Part shown: positions 51,938 through 64,000 of the stretch, in pieces
Position numbering within the stretch: the first letter of the stretch is position 1
Layout: each line of letters starts with the position of its first letter
Assembly: GCA_036274895.1 (NCBI GenBank)
Contig: DASUEU010000008.1
Location: 1-64,000 of the forward strand
Length of the DNA stretch: 64,000 nucleotides
Origin: CALMKX01 sp036274895
GTDB lineage: Bacteria > Acidobacteriota > Thermoanaerobaculia > Multivoradales > SZUA-115
Direction of reading: 5' to 3'
Translations under genes and position numbers: made by a program
Notes under the pieces: generated by a model
Seen by the model: only the letters and a program-made list of their open reading frames with translations
The model's database searches: none
What the model was told of the DNA's origin: nothing

Positions 51938-54331
51938 TCAGTCGCCCGAGCGCAGGGCCCGAGCCGGGTTGGCGCGAGCGACGTTCCAGATGGGCAGGGT
52001 GAGGGCCAGGAGGGCCACGCCCAGGAGGATAGAAAGCGCCAGGGTGAAGGGCCCGAGGGCGGCCTGGGGGGCCCCGAACAGCAGGCTCGAGAGGACGCGG
52101 CGCATGGCCATGGCACCGAGCAGCCCGAAGGCCACGCCGCCCAGGACGCCCACGCCCAGCCGCCGCCCGAATTGAGCCACGACCCGGCCCCGCTCCGCCC
52201 CCAGCGCGAGGCGGATGCCCACCTCCCGCAGCCTCCCCTGCACCTGGTGACGGGTCACGGCGTAGACGCCCAGGGCAGCCAGGGCGAGGGCGAGCAGTGC
52301 CATGAGGCTGAGCAGGAGGACCCCGTAGCGCGGCCGGGCGAGAGCCCGGTCGAAGGCCGCCTCGAGCGGTTCGAGCCGGCGCAGGGCCACCCCGGGGGCC
52401 TCGGCCAGGACGGCCGCGCGCAGGGCCGTCGTAGCGGCCAAGGCGCTGGTCGAGGAACGGGCCAGCAGGGTCGCCCCGGCGACCGGCGCCTGAAGGTGAC
52501 TGAAGTACAACTCCGGGCCGACGCGGTAGTCCAGCTCGCCCTGTCGGACGTTGCCGGCCACGCCGATGACCTGCCAGGCCAACGCCTCGTCCTCCCCTTG
52601 GCCCAGCCGCAGGCGCTTGCCCACGGCCTCCTGCCCCGGCCAGGCACGGCGGGCCAGCGCCTCGTTGACCACCACCACCGGCGCCGAGGTCTCAGCGTCC
52701 CGCTCCTCGAAGAAGCGGCCGGCCACCTTGTGGATGCGCAGGGCTTCCAGGGTGCCGGGCGCCACCGTGCGCACCAGGGCGGAGCCCCTCGAGCGGTCGT
52801 CGCCCCCTTCCTCGGGGCGGAAGGGCCGGCTCAGCCGGCGGCGGGAGAGCACCATCGGCGAGGCGAGCCCCGCTTCCTCGACGCCGGGGGTGGCGCGCAG
52901 CCGCTCGAGCAAGCGGGAGAAAGCCAGGCGCTGCTCCGCAGGGCTCGGGTAGTCGCCTTCCGGCAGCGTGATCTCGACCGAAGCGACCCGCGTCGCGTCG
53001 AGCCCGAGGTCCGAGCGGGTCAGGCGCTGGAAGCTCGCGAAGGCCAGGACGGCACTGCTCACCAGGACCAGTGCGAGGGCCACTTCCAACCCGACCAGGC
53101 TCCCTCGCAGCCAGCCACGAACACCCGAGCGTGCCCCGGCGGTCGTGCTGCGGAGGGTCTCGAGAGCCTCCACCGAGGAGGCGACGCGCAGGGGAAGCAG
53201 CGCGCACAGCAGGGTCACCCCGGCCAGCATCAGGCCGGCGAAGCCGAGGGTCTGGCGGTCGATACGCATCTCGGAGAGGCGCGGAATGGCGTCCAGGCCG
53301 GACGCGGCGAGCAGCGAAAGGCCGGCCTGGGTGGTGATCAGCGCCAGGGCCACGCTGACCGACACCAGCACCAGGCTCTCCACCAGGACCAGGCGGGCCA
53401 AAGGCCAGCGGCCGGCCCCCAGGGCGATGCGCAGCGCCAGCTCGCGGTCCCGTTCGAGGGCCCGGGCGGCCTGCAGGCTCGCAGCATTGACGGTCGCCAA
53501 CAGGAGCAACAAGCCGCCCATTACGAGCAGGGCCAGTAGTGCCGGGCGCAGGGTGGCCGAGAGGCGTTCGAGGACGGGATCGGCCGCGATCCCCAGGTGG
53601 CGATTCTCCTCCGGATGAGCCTCAGCCAGGCGCCGGGCCAGTTGCTGCATCTGCTCGCGGGCCGTGGAGAGGGCAACGCCCGGGGCCAGCTCGCCGAAGA
53701 CGATCAGGGACCGCCGTGACCGAGAAGCCAGACTCGGATCGATCGCCAGGGGCACCCACGCCTCCTGGCGGACCAGGAAGGGAGCGCGCACCACACCCAC
53801 CACCTCATGGGGCAGGCCGTCGATCTCGATCGAGCGGCCCACCACCGCCGGATCGGCGGCGAAGTGCCGGCGCCAGATGGGCTCGGAGAGGATCACCGAG
53901 CGGGGAGTACCTGATCGGTCCTCCTCGGGAAGGAAGCCACGGCCGGCCAGGACCTCGAGCTGGCAAAGCGAGAGGTAGTTCCAGGAGACCCTCCCGACAT
54001 CCACTCCGACGGGCTCGGCGAGCCCGGTGAAGGTGGCGCTGTCCAGCTGGGCGGCGGCCAGGATGGAGTACACCGTGCTGCCGGCGCGCAGGTCGAGGAA
54101 GTTCGCGGGAGACACCGGCCCCTGCTCCCCGGCCCGGTCCATGGCCGCTTCGAGGACCATCACCATCCGCTCGGGATGGCGCGCCGGCACGGGCATCAGC
54201 AGGATGGTGTTGACGATGGCGAAAAGAAGGAGCACGGGACCCGTGCCCAGGGTGAGGGTGAGCAGGGTCCCTGCCGTGAAGGCGGGCCTCGCCCACAGAC
54301 TACGCAGGGTGGACCGGATCTCGCTGAGCAC
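51938..54331 (-). CDS. ADOP-type ABC transporter permease (MacB/FtsX-like, duplicated)
   Basis: 797 residues: two MacB-periplasmic-core/FtsX halves in one chain. Helices at 17-40 (PAFTAGTLLTLTLGTGPVLL) and three more near 280-370, followed by a second set near 680-790. Characteristic phrases: VLAGRGFLPEEDRSGTPRSV, ELALRIALGAGRWPLARLVL, REVGIRLALGAERGRVVAQF. Such orphan duplicated permeases, without an adjacent ATPase, are a hallmark of Acidobacteriota. Probably works with an ATPase encoded elsewhere to move lipoproteins or small molecules. Confidence 0.9.
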   Translation of the reverse strand: MLSEIRSTLRSLWARPAFTAGTLLTLTLGTGPVLLLFAIVNTILLMPVPARHPERMVMVLEAAMDRAGEQGPVSPANFLDLRAGSTVYSILAAAQLDSATFTGLAEPVGVDVGRVSWNYLSLCQLEVLAGRGFLPEEDRSGTPRSVILSEPIWRRHFAADPAVVGRSIEIDGLPHEVVGVVRAPFLVRQEAWVPLAIDPSLASRSRRSLIVFGELAPGVALSTAREQMQQLARRLAEAHPEENRHLGIAADPVLERLSATLRPALLALLVMGGLLLLLATVNAASLQAARALERDRELALRIALGAGRWPLARLVLVESLVLVSVSVALALITTQAGLSLLAASGLDAIPRLSEMRIDRQTLGFAGLMLAGVTLLCALLPLRVASSVEALETLRSTTAGARSGVRGWLRGSLVGLEVALALVLVSSAVLAFASFQRLTRSDLGLDATRVASVEITLPEGDYPSPAEQRLAFSRLLERLRATPGVEEAGLASPMVLSRRRLSRPFRPEEGGDDRSRGSALVRTVAPGTLEALRIHKVAGRFFEERDAETSAPVVVVNEALARRAWPGQEAVGKRLRLGQGEDEALAWQVIGVAGNVRQGELDYRVGPELYFSHLQAPVAGATLLARSSTSALAATTALRAAVLAEAPGVALRRLEPLEAAFDRALARPRYGVLLLSLMALLALALAALGVYAVTRHQVQGRLREVGIRLALGAERGRVVAQFGRRLGVGVLGGVAFGLLGAMAMRRVLSSLLFGAPQAALGPFTLALSILLGVALLALTLPIWNVARANPARALRSGD

Positions 54332-54582
54332 GCCCGGGACCGTTCAGCAAGAAGGATGCCCCACGGGGAATCTGCCGGCGGGCCGGCAGCAAGGGCATCT
54401 CGGGGGTTCCGTCGCCAGGCCTGAGGCCGGCCTTTCCCGCCCACGGGTAAGGCGCTTCACAGCCGTGGCTCTAGTGATCCGTTGGAATATCTTCACTGGA
54501 ACTGTCACGGAGCGACTACTGTGCGCACACTACGAGGGGGGGCGGCAGGGAAAGCCTAGCACAGGCGGTGGGTGCAGGAGCG

Positions 54583-55965
<1,383 letters not shown>

Positions 55966-55987
55966 AGGGGGGCGGGACGCCGAGCCC

Positions 55988-56766
55988 CTACCCCACCCCG
56001 CCCGCCCGCTTCTTGTCCGACTTCTCGACGAAGAGCCGGGCGGCGAAGTAGTCGCGGTTCATGCGGGCGATCCAGTCGGTGGAGATGCCCTTGGGACAGA
56101 CCGCTTCGCATTCGCGGAAGTTCGAGCAGGCACCGAAGCCCTCTCGCTCCATCTGCTCGACCATGCCGAGCACCCGCTCGTAGCGCTCGGGCTGGCCGTG
56201 GGGCAGCAGGCCGAGGTGCGAGATCTTGGCTGCCGTGAACAGGTGGGCCGCCCCGTTGGGGCATTGGGCCACGCAGGCGCCGCAGCCGATGCACTCCGCG
56301 GCGTCCATGGCCATCTCGGCGACCTCCTTACCCACCGGCAGGGAGTTCGCCTCCGGCGCGTTGCCGGTGGCGGCGGTGATGAAGCCTCCCGCCTGGACGA
56401 TGCGGTCGAAGGCACCTCGGTCGACCACCAGATCCTGGATCACCGGGAACCCCCGCGAACGCCACGGCTCGACGTAGAGCGTGTCCCCGTCCTTGAAGTG
56501 GCGCATGTGCAGCTGGCAGGTGGCGGTGGCCGGCATCGGACCGTGGGCAATGCCGTTGACCACCAGCCCGCAGGAGCCACAGATCCCCTCCCGGCAGTCG
56601 TGCTCGAACTCGATCGGCCGCTCGCCCTGAGCGATGAGCCGCTCGTTGACCACGTCCAGCATCTCGAGGAAGGACATGTCCGGGCTGACGTCGGGCGCCT
56701 CGTAGCGCACCATCCGGCCTCGAGCCCCGCGGCTCTCCTGGCGCCAGACGAAAAGGGTGAGGTTCA

Positions 56767-56767
<1 letters not shown>
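55988..56767 (-). CDS. sdhB: Succinate dehydrogenase/fumarate reductase iron-sulfur subunit
   Basis: 259 residues. The [2Fe-2S] ligands lie in HDCREGICGSCGLVV; the [4Fe-4S] and [3Fe-4S] ligands in ECIGCGACVAQCP and ACSNFRECEAVCP. It passes electrons from SdhA to the membrane anchor. ATG 56767 shares one base with the sdhA stop (TAATG), so translation is coupled. The subunit order C-A-B and the sequence type resemble the Bacteroidetes/Chlorobi class of complex II with a single anchor. Confidence 0.94.
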
Positions 56768-58680
<1,913 letters not shown>

Positions 58681-58701
58681 GGTTTTCGCTCTCCTCCGGG
58701 T

Positions 58702-59385
58702 TCAGGAAACGACGCCGGTGAGCACGGCGATGGGAAAGGAGACGTTGCCGGCGGTGACCACGAAGGCGAAGAGAGCCGCGGCCGCCCGCCAGCGTTCCTG
58801 CATCCCCACGCGGTTGACGCCGAGGGTCTGGAAGACGCTCCAGACCCCGTGGTAGAGGTGGAAGCCGAGGGCGACGTTGGCCACCAGGTAAAAGACGGCG
58901 ATGAGGGGGTTGCTGAAGCCTACGACGACGTTGTGGAAGACGTCGCCGGGGATGAAGTCGGGGTGCACGGCAGGGTTGCCGAAGGTCAGGTGCAGCAGGT
59001 GGTAGACCACGAAGAGGAGGAGGATCACTCCCCCCCAGCGCAGCGTGCGCACCGCGTAGTCGGCTTGCACGACCTGGTGCCGAGCGTAGCGGCCGCCGCG
59101 GGCGGCCCGGCTCTGTCGGGTCACCTGCCAGGCGGCCACGACGTGGGCGACGGCCGCCGCCAGGAGCACGGCCCGCGCCACCCACAGCACCCCGCTCTCC
59201 GGGAAGAATGGCGCCCCCAGCTCGCGCAGGCCCTCGGCGTAGTGGTTGTAGACCTCGCGCCCCTGGTACATCTTCAGGTTGCCGGCCATGTGGGCGAGCA
59301 CGAAGCCGAAGAGGACCAGTCCGGAGACGGCCATGACGGCCTTCTTGCCGAGCGACGAGCTCCAAGAGCTTGGTTTCGAGGCCAT
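58702..59385 (-). CDS. sdhC: Succinate dehydrogenase cytochrome b558-type membrane anchor
   Basis: 227 residues with five hydrophobic helices (AVMAVSGLVLFGFVLAHMAG; ILLLFVVYHLLHLTFG; FYLVANVALGFHLYHGVW). His residues within helices (LAHMAG, YHLLHL, FHLYHG) can bind the haem(s) of a di-haem b anchor. It passes electrons to menaquinone. First gene of the sdhCAB operon; ATG 59385 has AGGA upstream. Confidence 0.9.
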   Translation of the reverse strand: MASKPSSWSSSLGKKAVMAVSGLVLFGFVLAHMAGNLKMYQGREVYNHYAEGLRELGAPFFPESGVLWVARAVLLAAAVAHVVAAWQVTRQSRAARGGRYARHQVVQADYAVRTLRWGGVILLLFVVYHLLHLTFGNPAVHPDFIPGDVFHNVVVGFSNPLIAVFYLVANVALGFHLYHGVWSVFQTLGVNRVGMQERWRAAAALFAFVVTAGNVSFPIAVLTGVVS

Positions 59386-59450
59386 GAGGAGTTTTCCTTT
59401 TCGCTTGCTCGAGAAGCGATCTTATCGGCAGGGGGTGGGCGGCTCCACGG

Positions 59451-60770
59451 TCACCGGCGCCGCCGGCGCCGGCGGGGAGCACTGCGACGCTCGCCCTCCG
59501 GTTCGAGATCGGCGGCGCTCTGCGGGGCGACCGGCTGGGCCGGCCTGCCCTGTGCGACCCGCTCGAGATCCGCCTGCCAGGAGGCCAGCACTTCGGCGCC
59601 CTCACCGGTGGCCCGGACCAGTAGCTCCAGCAGAGCCAGGGCGTCGCTGAAGCTCGGCCGGCGCACCAGCCGGGCCCTCTCGATCGGCCGCAGCTCGGCG
59701 CCAAACTCCTGGAAGATCGTCAGGGCCTGGTGCAGCCCCTGAGTGCGGGCCTTGGACAGCGCGAAGCGCTGGACGAAGGGGTCGACCACCTCGCGGATCA
59801 GCAGCTCCACTCCGCGCCGGCCGAGGGGCCGGCGGCGTTCGTTCTCGATCTCCATCCGCTTGACCAGCAGGGCCGGCACCAGCAGGGCGGCGAGCACCGC
59901 CACCTCGGAGAGGGGCCGCCCTTCGCGGGCGAAGGCGTCGATGGCCGGCAGGAAACGGGAGAAGTCCCCGAAGCCGCGGGGCCCCGCCGAGACGATGGCC
60001 AGGGCCTCCGGCAGCAGGTCGGCGAGCAGGCCGAGGTCGAGCATCCACTGCAGGGCCGGGCCGGCGTGGCCGCAGGAGAGCAGTTGTAGAACCTCCTCGG
60101 TGAGCCGTGCGGGCGAGGCCTTGGCGAGCTCCTTCTGGTGGCGACCGATCGCTTCCTGGGTGTTGGCCTCGATGCCGAAACCCAGGCGGGCGGCGAACTC
60201 GCAGGCGCGGATCATCCGCACCGGATCCTCGCGGAAGCGCACGTCCGGGTCGCCGATGACGCGGATCACCTGCGCTTCGAGGTCCTCGATGCCGCCGACG
60301 TAGTCGATGACGGTGAAGTCCTCAATGCTGTAGAAGAGCGCGTTGACGGTGAAGTCGCGGCGGAAGGCGTCCTCACGGGGGGTGCCGAAGGTGTTGTCGC
60401 TGGTGATCAGCAGCTCGCCCTCGCCGGCGTCCTGCTCATCGGGATCGGGCTCGCGGCGGAAGGTCGAGGTCTCCACCACGCCGTCCTTGAAGAAGACGTG
60501 GACCAGCCGGAAGCGGCGACCGATGATGCGGGAGTTGCGGAAGAGACGGCGGATCTCGTTGGGGCGGGCGTCGGTGGCGGCGTCGAAGTCCTTGGGCTGG
60601 CGACCCAGCATGAGGTCGCGGACGCTGCCGCCCACGAGATACGCCTTGAAGCCAGCGCCGTGGAGGCGGTAGAGAACCTTGAGGGCGTTCTCGGAGATGT
60701 TCCGGCGGGAGATCGGGTGCTCGGCGCGCTCGAGAATTCTGGGACCCGGCGCTCCGCTCGCTTCGCTCAC
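59451..60770 (-). CDS. pcnB: PcnB-like poly(A) polymerase / CCA-adding family nucleotidyltransferase
   Basis: 439 residues. The nucleotidyltransferase motif LVGGSVRDLMLGRQPKDFDA and the PcnB-like GRRFRLVHVFF, then FGTPREDAFRRDFTVNALFY and FREDPVRMIRACEFAARLGF. The RRFRLVHV phrase and the C-terminal Arg-rich tail (RRSAPRRRRRRR) favour PcnB over a CCA enzyme. The tRNA gene here encodes CCA already. The tail suggests RNA or degradosome contacts. GTG 60770 is the likely start. Confidence 0.85.
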   Translation of the reverse strand: MSEASGAPGPRILERAEHPISRRNISENALKVLYRLHGAGFKAYLVGGSVRDLMLGRQPKDFDAATDARPNEIRRLFRNSRIIGRRFRLVHVFFKDGVVETSTFRREPDPDEQDAGEGELLITSDNTFGTPREDAFRRDFTVNALFYSIEDFTVIDYVGGIEDLEAQVIRVIGDPDVRFREDPVRMIRACEFAARLGFGIEANTQEAIGRHQKELAKASPARLTEEVLQLLSCGHAGPALQWMLDLGLLADLLPEALAIVSAGPRGFGDFSRFLPAIDAFAREGRPLSEVAVLAALLVPALLVKRMEIENERRRPLGRRGVELLIREVVDPFVQRFALSKARTQGLHQALTIFQEFGAELRPIERARLVRRPSFSDALALLELLVRATGEGAEVLASWQADLERVAQGRPAQPVAPQSAADLEPEGERRSAPRRRRRRR

Positions 60771-60856
60771 GCGCGGATTCTATCCCTCCGACAGCCTGAG
60801 AAGGGAAGCAGGTGGGGCGCGCTGCCCGCGCCCCTACCCTGGGAGGCGACGACAGG

Positions 60857-61384
60857 TCAGTGCCGATACGGGCAGGCTTGGCCGCGACGGTGACGGTGAC
60901 GACGATCCCGGTACTCGAAGTAGTAGCGGTCATCGTCATGCCACCCGGAGCGGCCCCGCCGGTCGTAGCGGTCGTAACGGTCGTAGCGGTCGTGCCGGTC
61001 GTAGCGGTCGCGGCGATCGTAGCGGTCGCCCTCGAAAGACGGAGCGTAGTGCCCGAACACCTGCTCGGGATCGAGCCGGAAGTGGTTCAGGTGGCGAGAG
61101 ACCAGGGGGCAGCTCTGGTGGTGGTAGTCGTAGCCGTCGTCGTGGAAGCAGCGGGAGCCGCAACGGGTGTGGCGGTAGGAGAAGGGCTCTCGGCTGCGGT
61201 AGTAGTAGTGGCCCGCACGGTCATGGCCGGGCCGGCCGAGAACGATGTTGAAGTGGATGCCGCCGACCTGGAACCCGGCGCCGGCGTGCCAGCGGCCAGG
61301 ATCGGCCTGGACCGGCTGAGCGACGGCGAGCGAGGCGAGGACGGCGACGAGGGTGAGGACGGCGACTGCTGGGATTCGGGTCAT
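60857..61384 (-). CDS. Exported protein with tyrosine/aspartate/arginine repeats
   Basis: About 175 residues from ATG 61384, with AAGGAG eight bases upstream. Signal AVLTLVAVLASLAVAQPVQA. The middle carries His/Tyr/Cys (RHTRCGSRCFHDDGYDYHHQ). Residues ~120-150 are tandem YDR triplets (RYDRRDRYDRHDRYDRYDR), encoded by a 9-base DNA repeat at about 60958-61030. The end is rich in Arg, His and Tyr. Such proteins bind metals, heparin-like polymers or RNA, but no function is established. Confidence 0.65.
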   Translation of the reverse strand: MTRIPAVAVLTLVAVLASLAVAQPVQADPGRWHAGAGFQVGGIHFNIVLGRPGHDRAGHYYYRSREPFSYRHTRCGSRCFHDDGYDYHHQSCPLVSRHLNHFRLDPEQVFGHYAPSFEGDRYDRRDRYDRHDRYDRYDRYDRRGRSGWHDDDRYYFEYRDRRHRHRRGQACPYRH

Positions 61385-61533
61385 CACGTTTCTCCTTCTG
61401 GACCCCTCTACTTCACCTTTCGTGCCAGCCCGCGGCCAGCAGATAAACCGTTTAAAATCAGGCATTTGAAGGGATCTTTTGGATATGGTCCAGGAGACTT
61501 TTCCACAACCGTCCCCGAGAGAGGACGCTTCGG

Positions 61534-62265
61534 TCAGGGAGTGGGAGGCTTGCGCTCGGCCTCCCCCTTCATCCGGGGCAGGGAGACCGGCTTGACCACG
61601 CGGCGCTCGTAACCGTCCTCGCTCTTGGTGATCACCAGGAGGTTCTGGATGGTGTCACCCTCGGGCAGCACCATGATGCCTCCGACCCGGAGCTGATCGA
61701 TCAGGGGCTGGGGCACCCGGGGGGGCGCGGTGGTCAGGATGATCGAGTCGAAGGGGGCCTCCTCGGGCCAGCCGAGGTAGCCGTCACCGATTTTGGCGTG
61801 GACGTTCTTGCAGCCGGCGGCCTTCAAGTTGCGCTGGGCCAGCTTGCCGACGGCGGGATCGATCTCAATGGTGAAGACCTGGCGGGCGAGCTTCGAGAGC
61901 ACCGCGGAGTGGTAGCCCGAGCCGGTGCCGATCTCGAGCACCTTGGCTCCGCGGTCCAGCTCCAGGAGAGAGGTCATCTGTGCCACCAGGTAGGGCTGGT
62001 GGATGGTCTGGCCGCTGCTGCCGATGGACAGGGAGTCGTCCGCGTAGGCCTGAGGTTGATGCTCCTCGGGGACGAAGAGCTGGCGCGGGACCTCGCCCAT
62101 GGCCGCGAGCACTCTGGAGTCGCTGATGCCTCGCTCCTTGAGCTGGTGCTCGACCATGTCTCGGCGCGCCTCGACGAACTCAGGGGCCTCCTGGGCGCTC
62201 GCCGCGACGAGGCCCGCCAGCCCCAGCCAGAGGGCCAGCCCCGCCACCCTGCGCCCGCCGGTCAT
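61534..62265 (-). CDS. Exported protein-L-isoaspartate O-methyltransferase
   Basis: 243 residues. A signal peptide (VAGLALWLGLAGLVAASAQE) precedes a PCMT domain: MGEVPRQLFVPEE, GQTIHQPYLVAQM, SAM-binding VLEIGTGSGYHSAVL, and FDSIILTTAPPRVPQPLIDQ. Family members repair isoaspartyl damage by methylating the isoaspartate. A signal peptide on this normally cytoplasmic enzyme is uncommon; where SAM would come from in the periplasm is unclear. It lies three bases downstream of a paralogue. Confidence 0.9.
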   Translation of the reverse strand: MTGGRRVAGLALWLGLAGLVAASAQEAPEFVEARRDMVEHQLKERGISDSRVLAAMGEVPRQLFVPEEHQPQAYADDSLSIGSSGQTIHQPYLVAQMTSLLELDRGAKVLEIGTGSGYHSAVLSKLARQVFTIEIDPAVGKLAQRNLKAAGCKNVHAKIGDGYLGWPEEAPFDSIILTTAPPRVPQPLIDQLRVGGIMVLPEGDTIQNLLVITKSEDGYERRVVKPVSLPRMKGEAERKPPTP

Positions 62266-62268
62266 GGC

Positions 62269-63093
62269 TCAGCGCTCCTTGCGCGCCTCACCCGTCATGG
62301 GCACGAAGCGAACGGCGGCGATGCGCTCCCTTTCGAAGCTTTCGGCGGTCTTGGTGACCAGCAGCAGCTCCTGGATGTCACCGGTTCCCTGGGGCAGGAC
62401 CATCCGCCCGCCGACCTTGAGCTGATCGAGGAGGGGTTGGGGGATCTCGGCCGGTGCCGCGGTCAGCACGATGGCGTCGAAGGGGGCCTCCTCGGGCCAG
62501 CCGCGGTAGCCGTCGGCAACCCGCACCTGGACGTTGTCGAAGCCGAGGCCCTCGAGGGTGCGCCGGGCGCGATCGGCCAGGGGCTGGAGGATCTCCATCG
62601 AGTACACCTTGCCGGCCACCCGCGACAGCACCGCGGCGTGGTAGCCGCTGCCGGTGCCGATCTCGAGCACCTTGGAGCTGCGGTCGAGGCGCAGCAGCTC
62701 GGTCATCCGCGCCACGATGTAAGGCTGGGAGATGGTCTGGTCGAAGCCGATCGGCAGGGGGCGGTCGGTGTAGGACCAGGAGCGCCAGGACGAGGGCACG
62801 AACTCGTGTCGCGGCACTTCCCGCATGGCCTCGAGCACGGCCTTCTGCACCACGCCACGACGGACGATCTGCTGCTCGACCATGGCACGCCGTTGCGGCT
62901 GGTAGGGATCGTTGGTGGGGCGTCCTGCGAAGAGGGCGAAGGTCCCGACGGAGAGGGCGACGGCGGCGGCGAGGAAGACGCCCCGCAGGAGCCGGCCGGT
63001 AATGCGGCCTGGGGCCACGAGAGGGGGCGCTGGGCGAGCGGCCGGGCTCATTGGTTCGAAGCGGGTGCGGGTCACGAGAGGTCGGTGCTCCAT
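62269..63093 (-). CDS. Membrane-anchored protein-L-isoaspartate O-methyltransferase
   Basis: About 274 residues from ATG 63093 (63051 and 63114 are alternatives). An N-terminal helix (LLRGVFLAAAVALSVGTFAL) precedes a PCMT domain: REVPRHEFVPSS, DQTISQPYIVARM, VLEIGTGSGYHAAVLS, FDAIVLTAAPAEIPQPLLDQ. It is similar over its length to the gene at 61534, so the two arose by tandem duplication. The divergent gene at 63183 encodes an asparaginase-family protein. Confidence 0.9.
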   Translation of the reverse strand: MEHRPLVTRTRFEPMSPAARPAPPLVAPGRITGRLLRGVFLAAAVALSVGTFALFAGRPTNDPYQPQRRAMVEQQIVRRGVVQKAVLEAMREVPRHEFVPSSWRSWSYTDRPLPIGFDQTISQPYIVARMTELLRLDRSSKVLEIGTGSGYHAAVLSRVAGKVYSMEILQPLADRARRTLEGLGFDNVQVRVADGYRGWPEEAPFDAIVLTAAPAEIPQPLLDQLKVGGRMVLPQGTGDIQELLLVTKTAESFERERIAAVRFVPMTGEARKER

Positions 63094-63182
63094 TCTCGCA
63101 GGTGTCCAAAGCAAAGAACAAGCCAGAGGCTCCCGACCGGGAGCTCGAGCCCGAGCGCTCGAGGCTGCTAGACTGCGTGGCC

Positions 63183-64000
63183 ATGAATCGACGGAGCTTC
63201 CTGCAGGGCCTGGCGGCGGGGGTCGCCGCGCCGGCGCTGGCCCCGGCGGCAGAAGCCGCCCAGGCCGTGACCCCGGCAGCCGATCGCGGGCCGGTGGCGA
63301 TCGCCAGCGGTAACGGTCTCGAGGCGGTCAAGGTCGCCTGGCGCGAGCTGGCGGCCGGTGCCGACCCGGTCGACGCCGCCGTGGCCGGCGTCGAGATCAA
63401 CGAGCTCGACCCCGACGACTACACCGTGGGCTATGGCGGCATGCCGAACTTCGACGGCGTGGTCGAGCTCGACGCCGCGGTGATGCACGGCCCCAGCGCC
63501 AAAGCCGGCGCGGTCGCCGCCCTACGGGGCGTCAAGACCCCGGCCAAGGTGGCCCGACTGGTGATGCAGCGCACCGACCACGTCCTCTTGGTCGGCGAGG
63601 GTGCCCGCCGTTTCGCCACCATGCACGGCTTCCCCGACGAGAACCTGCTCACCGACTTCTCCCGCAAAGTCTGGCTCTACTGGCGGGAGAATCTCTCGAC
63701 CGTGGACGATTGGGTTGATCCTCCCGAGGCCAGCCTCGACCCGGAGGTGCGGCGCTTCCTGGCGGAGAACCGCGACCTCTTCCGGCCCACGGGCACCATC
63801 CACCTCTCGGCCCGCACTGCCGCGGGGGACCTCGGCTGCTGCACCACCACCTCCGGGCTCTTCTTCAAGATCCCCGGCCGAGTGGGCGATAGCCCGATCA
63901 TCGGCGCCGGCCTGTACTGCGACAACGACGTCGGCTCGGCCGGCGGCACCGGCCGCGGCGAGGCTTCGATCGGCGTGGCCGCGGGCCACAGCGTCGTCGA
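63183..64000 (+). CDS. Tat-exported asparaginase/isoaspartyl peptidase-family Ntn-hydrolase, 5' part
   Basis: 272 residues are visible; the 3' end lies beyond the window. N-terminal twin-arginine signal M-N-R-R-S-F-L-Q-G followed by LAAGVAAPALAPAAEA. The body matches glycosylasparaginase/isoaspartyl peptidase family: AAVAGVEINELDPDDYTVGY, and the likely cleavage-nucleophile Thr in PTGTIHLSA (G-T-I in place of the H-D-T-I-G of aspartylglucosaminidase), then DLGCCTTTSG and VGDSPIIGAGLYCDN. It would hydrolyse isoaspartyl or glycosyl-Asn bonds in the periplasm, after auto-cleavage before the Thr. Confidence 0.88.
   Translation, partial: MNRRSFLQGLAAGVAAPALAPAAEAAQAVTPAADRGPVAIASGNGLEAVKVAWRELAAGADPVDAAVAGVEINELDPDDYTVGYGGMPNFDGVVELDAAVMHGPSAKAGAVAALRGVKTPAKVARLVMQRTDHVLLVGEGARRFATMHGFPDENLLTDFSRKVWLYWRENLSTVDDWVDPPEASLDPEVRRFLAENRDLFRPTGTIHLSARTAAGDLGCCTTTSGLFFKIPGRVGDSPIIGAGLYCDNDVGSAGGTGRGEASIGVAAGHSVV

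Noticed and set aside
54332..54582. Sigma-54 (-24/-12) promoter before the NtrC-type gene
   Set aside because: TGTCACGGAGC was considered, but the GG and GC doublets are not at the right spacing.

Overview
The window is GC-rich bacterial DNA, most likely from an Acidobacteriota close to the Thermoanaerobaculia. The inference rests on a duplicated orphan ABC permease (ADOP type, 51938-54331), a Bacteroidetes-style sdhCAB operon, long secreted proteins ending in a DGFESG tail, and abundant dispersed palindromic repeats. No rRNA or marker protein is present to confirm it. Most genes lie on the minus strand in short operons, and at least five gene pairs are joined by a GTGA stop/start overlap.

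Layout. 1-1.26 kb: 3' part of a TPR gene carrying an inserted repeat pair. 1.8-5.2 kb: tRNA-His, hisS and a histidine ammonia-lyase-like gene. 5.5-11.2 kb: nitrilase-family gene, transglutaminase/DUF58/MoxR cluster and a glycosyltransferase. 11.3-16.6 kb (plus strand): secreted zinc peptidase and a sulfatase-fold/TPR protein. 16.6-25.1 kb: an accessory island of small, same-strand genes separated by related hairpin repeats. It holds a decayed toxin-antitoxin locus, a dihydrofolate-reductase-family gene, an ECF sigma factor with its YCII partner, a quinone-oxidoreductase-like gene and several unknowns. 25.1-34.8 kb: paired M16 peptidases, a nucleotidyltransferase-glycosyltransferase fusion, an ankyrin/PQQ-propeller protein and membrane glycan enzymes. 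35.2-40.9 kb: SDR, a TIR-kinase-FGE protein, a solitary HicB-like protein and a DUF4157 effector-like protein, separated by repeat clusters. 41-54.3 kb: MDR and KAS III-like enzymes, then tandem di-haem cytochromes with a LolA-like/RND exporter pair and an ADOP permease. 54.6-64 kb: an NtrC-type regulator, sdhCAB, a PcnB-like nucleotidyltransferase, a YDR-repeat protein, two exported isoaspartyl methyltransferases and a Tat-exported asparaginase-family enzyme.

Main discovery. The 16.6-25.1 kb island behaves like a cluster of integron attC sites lacking an integrase (CALIN). Three consecutive units (about 22.14-24.88 kb) have a 7-base 5' boundary that is complementary (7/7, 6/7, 7/7) to a 7-base element after their own gene, as expected for integrated cassettes. 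One gene's TAA stop lies inside that element. Four longer VCR-like copies lie upstream of cassette genes. Other notable points are a G1:U72/G73 tRNA-His beside an alphaproteobacterial-type HisRS, the TIR-kinase-FGE protein, a DUF4157-clan CD protease protein, and an NtrC regulator whose phosphoacceptor Asp is Glu.
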